45,470 nucleotides of DNA, taken from Burkholderiaceae bacterium. Its GTDB lineage: Bacteria > Pseudomonadota > Gammaproteobacteria > Burkholderiales > Burkholderiaceae. How positions within the stretch are numbered: position 1 is the stretch's first letter; every line of letters begins with the position of its first letter. The stretch spans positions 1-45,470 of the forward strand of contig CANFRA010000008.1 of assembly GCA_947449305.1 (NCBI GenBank), read 5' to 3'. The notes under the pieces were generated by a model, which was given only the letters and a program-made list of their open reading frames with translations, did not search any database and was not told the origin of the DNA. The position numbers and the translations under genes were made by a program. Below, piece by piece: positions 41,359 to 45,470 of the stretch.

Positions 41359-41371
41359 GTTGCTCAGTTAG
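41351..41371 (+). other. Stem-loop across the thioesterase stop codon
   Basis: CTAGCTGAG and CTCAGTTAG pair as a 9-bp stem with one G-U around the loop TTG. It lies 10 bases before the terminator palindrome. It may assist termination or stabilise the 3' end. Confidence 0.4.
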
Positions 41372-41381
41372 TTTGATTAAT

Positions 41382-41409
41382 AAAAAAGACTGCCTAGGCA
41401 GTCTTTTTT
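41382..41409. terminator. Bidirectional intrinsic terminator
   Basis: A 28-base perfect palindrome: six A, then GACTGC, a CCTAGG-centred core and GCAGTC, then six T. It forms a GC-containing stem with a T run in both directions, so it can end the thioesterase transcript (plus) and the rubrerythrin transcript (minus) between the two convergent genes. Confidence 0.93.
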
Positions 41410-41431
41410 ATTTGATACAACAAACGATTAA

Positions 41432-41869
41432 TTAAACGTTTGCTAAATGCGCTTCTAAAGTCTTGGTGAACTTATTAGCGTGGCTACGTTCAGCCTTTGC
41501 CAATGTCTCAAACCAATCAGCGATTTCGTCAAAGCCTTCATCGCGTGCTGTCTTGGCCATGCCTGGGTACATGTCTGTGTACTCATGAGTTTCGCCGGCG
41601 ATAGCTGCTTGCAATGCTTCAGCAACTGTCTTCGCTGGCATACCAGTACCTGGCTCGCCTGCACCGCCTTCAATCAAATACTCCATGTGACCGTGGGCGT
41701 GGCCTGTTTCGCCTTCCGCTGTTGAGCGGAATACTGCTGCTACATCGTTTGCACCAGCAATGTCAGCCTGGTTCGCGAAATACAAATAACGACGGTTTGC
41801 CTGTGATTCACCAGCAAATGCTTCTTTCAAAGACTGTTCTGTCTTTGTACCTTTTACGGTTTTAGCCAT
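41432..41869 (-). CDS. Rubrerythrin, diiron domain only
   Basis: A 145-residue ferritin-like protein. Diiron ligands are visible at Glu21 ([10 protein letters not shown]), Glu54-x-x-His57 ([10 protein letters not shown]), Glu93 (AGETHEYTD) and Glu127-x-x-His130 ([10 protein letters not shown]). The C-terminal rubredoxin-like domain of classical rubrerythrin is missing. The family reduces hydrogen peroxide; electrons would have to come from another protein. It has a good Shine-Dalgarno (AGGAGT). It is divergent to the Fe-S oxidoreductase and DUF3501 genes across a 376-base control region, and oxyR is close by. Confidence 0.93.
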   Translation of the reverse strand: MAKTVKGTKTEQSLKEAFAGESQANRRYLYFANQADIAGANDVAAVFRSTAEGETGHAHGHMEYLIEGGAGEPGTGMPAKTVAEALQAAIAGETHEYTDMYPGMAKTARDEGFDEIADWFETLAKAERSHANKFTKTLEAHLANV

Positions 41870-42245
41870 TTAGGACTCCTAAAAACGGGTTGTTTGAAAT
41901 AGGGGTGAGAACATCACCACGGAATCATTATGGACAAAATTACCGGTCTTAATAATCGTATTTTTGTATTGTCTTGATAGCTAAAAACAACTGATATAGA
42001 TATTTCAATTAATAAAATAAAACACATAAACTGCGTTAAAAAGGGGTTTTAGGGGGCATATCCTCAATTGAGGCCTCTATTTGAAGGTTTAAGACCATCC
42101 GTTTCACATTTATCCCCAGATTTCAGTGTATTTAGTTATTTTCTATTGAAATTGTTAATTAATACAATTTTACTATCGAATCTTTGGGTCATACACTAGC
42201 GCCATACTTTGCATAGTCTATGCAGAAAAACATTAGAGAACGAAT
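41870..42245. promoter_or_regulatory. Divergent control region with three inverted repeats
   Basis: A 376-base A/T-rich region without a credible gene. It holds a 12-bp perfect palindrome CCTCAATTGAGG (42062-42073), a 7-bp inverted repeat AAATTGT and ACAATTT across 8 bases (42149-42170) and a 15-bp perfect palindrome TGCATAG-T-CTATGCA (42210-42224). The last lies 21 bases before the Fe-S gene ATG, where a repressor would block transcription or initiation. I do not see a canonical ATAG-N7-CTAT OxyR site with proper spacing, so the regulator is uncertain. Confidence 0.55.
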
Positions 42246-43583
42246 ATGACAACACGTGAAGGCAGTCTAGAGGCTCCAACAAGACACCCCTTGGATTGGA
42301 AAAATCCCCAGTTTTATGACAAGGCTAATTTAGAAGCTGAAATGGAGCGGGTGTTTGACCTATGCCATGGCTGTCGCCGTTGTGTCAGTCTTTGTGGCTC
42401 ATTTCCGACTCTTTTTGATTTGGTTGATGCTACTGAAGATCTAGAGATGGAGCAGGTTGATAAAGCCGACTATCAGAAGGTGGTGGATCAGTGCTACCTC
42501 TGCGATGTTTGCTATATGACGAAGTGCCCATACGTACCACCACATCCTTGGAATATTGATTTCCCGCATTTAATGTTGCGTGCAAAGGCGGTGAACTTTA
42601 AGGATGACAAAGCAACATTTCGCGATAAGCTACTTTCATCTACGGACAAGCTTGGGCACTTCGCTGGAATTCCGATTGTTACCCAGGCGGTCAATGCAGT
42701 AAACAGTACTGGACTTGCGCGCTTGGTCATGGAGGGCGCCTTAGGTGTTGATAAGAATGCTTGGATTCCTGAATACGCTCCTAAGACATTCCCACAGTTG
42801 GCGAAGAAGTCAGACGCATGGCCAGTAGTTGATGGCGCTAAGACGCCAGGCAAGGTGGCTATCTATGCTACTTGTTACATTAACTACAACGAGCCAGGAA
42901 TTGGCCAAGATCTCATTAAGGTTCTAAATCACAACCAAATTCCATATGAGTTAGTAGATAAGGAAGCTTGCTGCGGTATGCCAAAGCTAGAGCTTGGTGA
43001 CTTGGAGTCAGTAGCAGAGAATAAAGAAAAGAATATTCCTAAGTTGGCTAAATTGGCACGTGAAGGATATGCGATTGTGACGCCAATTCCTTCCTGTACC
43101 TTGATGTTCAAGCAAGAGCTACCGCTGATGTTCCCTGATTGTGCTGATACACAATTAGTAAAAGATGCGATGTGGGATCCATTTGAATACTTTATGGCAC
43201 GCAATTCCGATGGCTTGCTGAAAAAAGATTTCAGCAAAGAGTTAGGGCACGTTAGCTACCACATGGCTTGTCACTCCCGTGTGCAAAACGTGGGACAGAA
43301 GACTGCTGAAACTCTGAAGCTCATTCCTGGTACGGAAGTGAATGTGGTCGAGCGTTGTTCTGGCCACTCTGGTACTTGGGGTGTCAAAAAAGAATTTCAT
43401 GAGACAGCAATGAAGATTGGTAAACCTGTTTTCAAAAGAATGGCTGAGGAAGAGCCCAATTACATTAGCTCAGATTGTCAGCTTGCTGGCCATCACATTG
43501 AGCAAGGCATGGAAGAGTTGGGCTTACCAAAATCAGAAATGGCGCATCCACTCACCTTACTTGCTAAGGCATACGGTCTGTAA
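42246..43583 (+). CDS. Fe-S oxidoreductase with two [4Fe-4S] motifs and CCG domains
   Basis: A 445-residue cytosolic protein like GlpC and HdrD. Cluster ligands are Cys40, 43, 46 and 50 (CHGCRRCVSLC) and Cys83, 86, 89 and 94 (CYLCDVCYMTKC). The C-terminal half has a CCG-like domain (KEACCGMPKLELGD) and a second altered copy (VVERCSGHSGTWGVK), typical of quinone- or disulfide-linked reductases. It precedes a DUF3501 gene by 35 bases, and a divergent rubrerythrin lacking its own rubredoxin domain. I infer that it may supply electrons to rubrerythrin; this is not proven. Confidence 0.88.
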   Translation: MTTREGSLEAPTRHPLDWKNPQFYDKANLEAEMERVFDLCHGCRRCVSLCGSFPTLFDLVDATEDLEMEQVDKADYQKVVDQCYLCDVCYMTKCPYVPPHPWNIDFPHLMLRAKAVNFKDDKATFRDKLLSSTDKLGHFAGIPIVTQAVNAVNSTGLARLVMEGALGVDKNAWIPEYAPKTFPQLAKKSDAWPVVDGAKTPGKVAIYATCYINYNEPGIGQDLIKVLNHNQIPYELVDKEACCGMPKLELGDLESVAENKEKNIPKLAKLAREGYAIVTPIPSCTLMFKQELPLMFPDCADTQLVKDAMWDPFEYFMARNSDGLLKKDFSKELGHVSYHMACHSRVQNVGQKTAETLKLIPGTEVNVVERCSGHSGTWGVKKEFHETAMKIGKPVFKRMAEEEPNYISSDCQLAGHHIEQGMEELGLPKSEMAHPLTLLAKAYGL

Positions 43584-43618
43584 GCACCACTATCAAAATA
43601 CAAAGGAATTATTAAAGT

Positions 43619-44203
43619 ATGGCAACTATTACACGCGATAGCCTTCTGAGTCTTGAGGCTTATCACAAGGAGCGTCCTGCCTTTCGTGAGAAGGCAATCA
43701 AAGAGCGTCGTTTACGCACTGTTCATCTTGGTGATCATGTGACGATGATTTTTGAGAATGAGTTTTTAATGCGCTATCAGATACAAGAAATGTTGCGCGT
43801 AGAAAAAACGTTTGAGGAAGAGGGCATTGAGGATGAGTTGAATGCCTATAACCCCTTAGTTCCAGGAGGTTCTGACTTCAAGGCAACGATGATGATTGAA
43901 TATCCTAATGAAGCGGATCGCAAGGTCGCACTAGCTAAATTAGTGGGTATTGAGCATCAGATCTTTATTGAGGTAGAAGGTCAGCCACGCGTCTATGCCA
44001 TTGCTGATGAAGATTTAGAGCGCTCTACAGCTGAGAAAACATCAGCAGTTCACTTTATGCGTTTTGATCTAAGCAGTGATATGAAGAGGGCTTTGAAAGC
44101 TGGGGCTCAATTAATGGTGGGTTGCGATCACAAGGGATACCCAATGCATGTTGAAACTTTGCCACTAGAAACTTTGGCATCTTTAGTTTCTGACTTAAGC
44201 TAG
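43619..44203 (+). CDS. DUF3501 family protein
   Basis: A 194-residue soluble protein. It matches the pattern I associate with DUF3501: KERRLRTVHLGDHVTMIFEN, then FLMRYQIQEMLRVEKTFEEE and LNAYNPLVPGG. No metal motif, signal or membrane helix is evident. It is the partner gene of the upstream Fe-S oxidoreductase (35 bases apart) and converges on oxyR with an 11-base gap. No biochemical function is known to me. Confidence 0.8.
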   Translation: MATITRDSLLSLEAYHKERPAFREKAIKERRLRTVHLGDHVTMIFENEFLMRYQIQEMLRVEKTFEEEGIEDELNAYNPLVPGGSDFKATMMIEYPNEADRKVALAKLVGIEHQIFIEVEGQPRVYAIADEDLERSTAEKTSAVHFMRFDLSSDMKRALKAGAQLMVGCDHKGYPMHVETLPLETLASLVSDLS

Positions 44204-44214
44204 TAAAGTCCGCT

Positions 44215-45141
44215 CTAAAGGTAGGTAACGCCTGGTAGAGCGGATTCACGGATGACCTTAGCTAATTCCTCCATTGCAGCAGCACGGGGGAAGTTCTTAC
44301 GCCAGACAAGACAAATTCTTCTAGTCGGTATGGGATCCTCAAAAGGGATATACCGAATAAGCTGATCAGTTGCTTCTGGATCCGCAACAGAAGTGCGAGG
44401 CATAACGGAAATGCCAATGCCACTGGCTACCATTTGTCGAATGGTTTCCAAGGAAGATCCCTCAAAGCTGCGTTGTTCACCAAGAGTAGCGCCTGAGCCA
44501 AAGCGGTTTAATTCAGGGCAAACCCCCAGGACATGATCTCGAAAACAGTTACCAGTTCCCAGTAATAAAGTATTTTGCTCCTTGAGTTCGCGGTGCGGTA
44601 TTGAGGTGCGGTACTCCCAAGGATGACCTTTAGGTACGGCCACCAAAAATGGTTCGTCGTATAAATCAATTTGATTTAAACCAGTGCTTGCAAAGGGCTC
44701 TGCTAAAACCAAACAATCTAGGGCGCCTTGGCGCAATATCTCCAGCAAGCGAACGGTAAAGTTCTCTTCCAAAAATAAAGGAACATTAGGCAATCTCTTT
44801 CTTGCAATCCTTACCAAGCTGGGCAGCAAGTAGGGTGCAATCGTATAAATCGCACCGAGTCGCAAGGGGCCAGAAAGGGGATCTTGTCCGTGCATCGCAA
44901 GATGTTTTAAAGAATTCGCCTCTTCTAGCACTCTTTGGGCTTGATCAACAATGAGTGCGCCTAAGCTAGTCATTGAAACTTCAGTATTAGTTCTCTCAAA
45001 AATTTGAGTATTGAGTTCTTCCTCTAACTTTCTGACGGCTACCGATAGGGTGGGCTGAGAAACAAAGCAAGCATCTGCCGCTCTGCCAAAGTGGCGTTCA
45101 CGTGCAACTGCAACGATATAGCGTAATTCTGTCAATGTCAT
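44215..45141 (-). CDS. oxyR: Peroxide-sensing transcription regulator OxyR
   Basis: A 308-residue LysR-type regulator. The N-terminal helix-turn-helix (MTLTELRYIVAVARERHFGR, then AADACFVSQPTLS) is typical of the OxyR branch. The redox cysteines Cys199 and Cys208 in GTGNCFRDHVLGVCPE occupy exactly the positions of E. coli OxyR. Hydrogen peroxide forms a disulfide between them and activates the protein. Likely targets in the window are the rubrerythrin and Fe-S genes. A small inverted repeat, AATTCT and AGAATT (45168-45183), lies upstream. Confidence 0.95.
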   Translation of the reverse strand: MTLTELRYIVAVARERHFGRAADACFVSQPTLSVAVRKLEEELNTQIFERTNTEVSMTSLGALIVDQAQRVLEEANSLKHLAMHGQDPLSGPLRLGAIYTIAPYLLPSLVRIARKRLPNVPLFLEENFTVRLLEILRQGALDCLVLAEPFASTGLNQIDLYDEPFLVAVPKGHPWEYRTSIPHRELKEQNTLLLGTGNCFRDHVLGVCPELNRFGSGATLGEQRSFEGSSLETIRQMVASGIGISVMPRTSVADPEATDQLIRYIPFEDPIPTRRICLVWRKNFPRAAAMEELAKVIRESALPGVTYL

Positions 45142-45234
45142 ATGAGGAATATTATGATGCTGTTAGGAATTCTCCGCAGAATTTACTTCGATTCAGTCTT
45201 AGATAGTCATTTAATTTGGTAATCTTAGCAAACC

Positions 45235-45470
45235 ATGATGCCAATTTTGTATACCTATCGTAGATGTCCCTATGCCATGAGGGCTCGGATGGCACTGCAA
45301 TATGCTGGTGTTCAGCTTGAGTATCGAGAGATTGAACTCAGAAATAAGCCGCAATCGATGTTGCAACTATCGCCGAAAGGGACTGTCCCTGTTTTATATG
45401 TAGATGGACTTGTTCTAGACCAAAGCTTAGATATCATGCGCTGGGCATTAAAGATTTCTGATCCAGATGG
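45235..45470 (+). CDS. Glutathione S-transferase-like protein, N-terminal part (partial)
   Basis: The gene runs off the window; 78 codons are present from ATG 45235 (a second ATG follows at once). The thioredoxin-like N-terminal domain has RRCPYAMRARMAL, in which CPYA replaces the redox CPYC of glutaredoxins, and the cis-proline segment SPKGTVPVLYVDG followed by LDQSLDIMRW. This is the pattern of glutathione S-transferases and stress proteins of the YibF/GrxB type. It is divergent to oxyR over 93 bases, which may indicate OxyR control. Confidence 0.85.
   Translation, partial: MMPILYTYRRCPYAMRARMALQYAGVQLEYREIELRNKPQSMLQLSPKGTVPVLYVDGLVLDQSLDIMRWALKISDPD

Noticed and set aside
41870..42000. 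OxyR-type ATAG/CTAT boxes upstream of rubrerythrin
   Set aside because: Several ATAG and CTAT words occur but not with the N7 spacing, so I do not call an OxyR site.
1..45470. CRISPR arrays, insertion sequences, phage genes, tRNA or rRNA genes
   Set aside because: No spaced direct repeats, transposase or integrase patterns, or cloverleaf-like sequences were noticed in reading both strands.

Overview
The window reads as a chromosomal segment of a low-to-medium GC betaproteobacterium of the Burkholderiaceae, most like the freshwater genus Polynucleobacter. This is inferred from protein character, gene content and base composition, not from a database search. About 70% is one nearly complete flagellar locus. 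The rest is metabolic and stress-defence genes. I see no rRNA, tRNA, CRISPR array, insertion sequence or prophage gene.

Layout. (1) 1-3915, plus strand: 3' end of a flagellin gene, flaG, fliD, fliS, a FliK-like gene and a small FlhB-C-terminal-like gene (fhlB). (2) 3912-6793, minus strand: fleS and fleR (sensor kinase and sigma-54 activator) followed by fliE. (3) 6894-18084, plus strand: fliF-G-H-I-J-K-M-N-O-P-Q-R. (4) 18313-28474, plus strand: flgB-C-D-E-F-G-H-I-J-K-L. (5) 28487-31884: motA, motB, a small Cys-rich secreted protein and flhB. Not seen here are flhA, fliL, fliT, flgA, flgM, flgN, fliA, rpoN, flhDC and chemotaxis genes. Some must lie elsewhere.

Regulation of the flagellar part looks like a sigma-54/FleSR hierarchy. 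Excellent -24/-12 elements precede flgB and fliK, and weaker ones precede flaG and, inside flgJ, flgK. A 21-bp perfect palindrome about 66 bp upstream of the predicted flgB start site is a candidate activator site. An exact sigma-28 consensus lies inside fliK.

(6) 31888-37487: a surface-adhesin-E-like protein, a nitroreductase, then a compact five-gene minus-strand operon. It encodes a secreted cupin, an exported NHL beta-propeller, an orphan ModA-like binding protein, a Tat-exported amidohydrolase and a thiol dioxygenase of the 3-mercaptopropionate type. (7) 37701-41358: a beta-keto acid cleavage enzyme, a Bug/TctC receptor, an iron alcohol dehydrogenase and a hotdog thioesterase, which together suggest organic-acid catabolism. 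(8) 41432-45141: rubrerythrin, an Fe-S oxidoreductase, a DUF3501 protein and OxyR, a likely peroxide-defence locus with a palindrome-rich control region. (9) The window ends inside a glutathione S-transferase-like gene.
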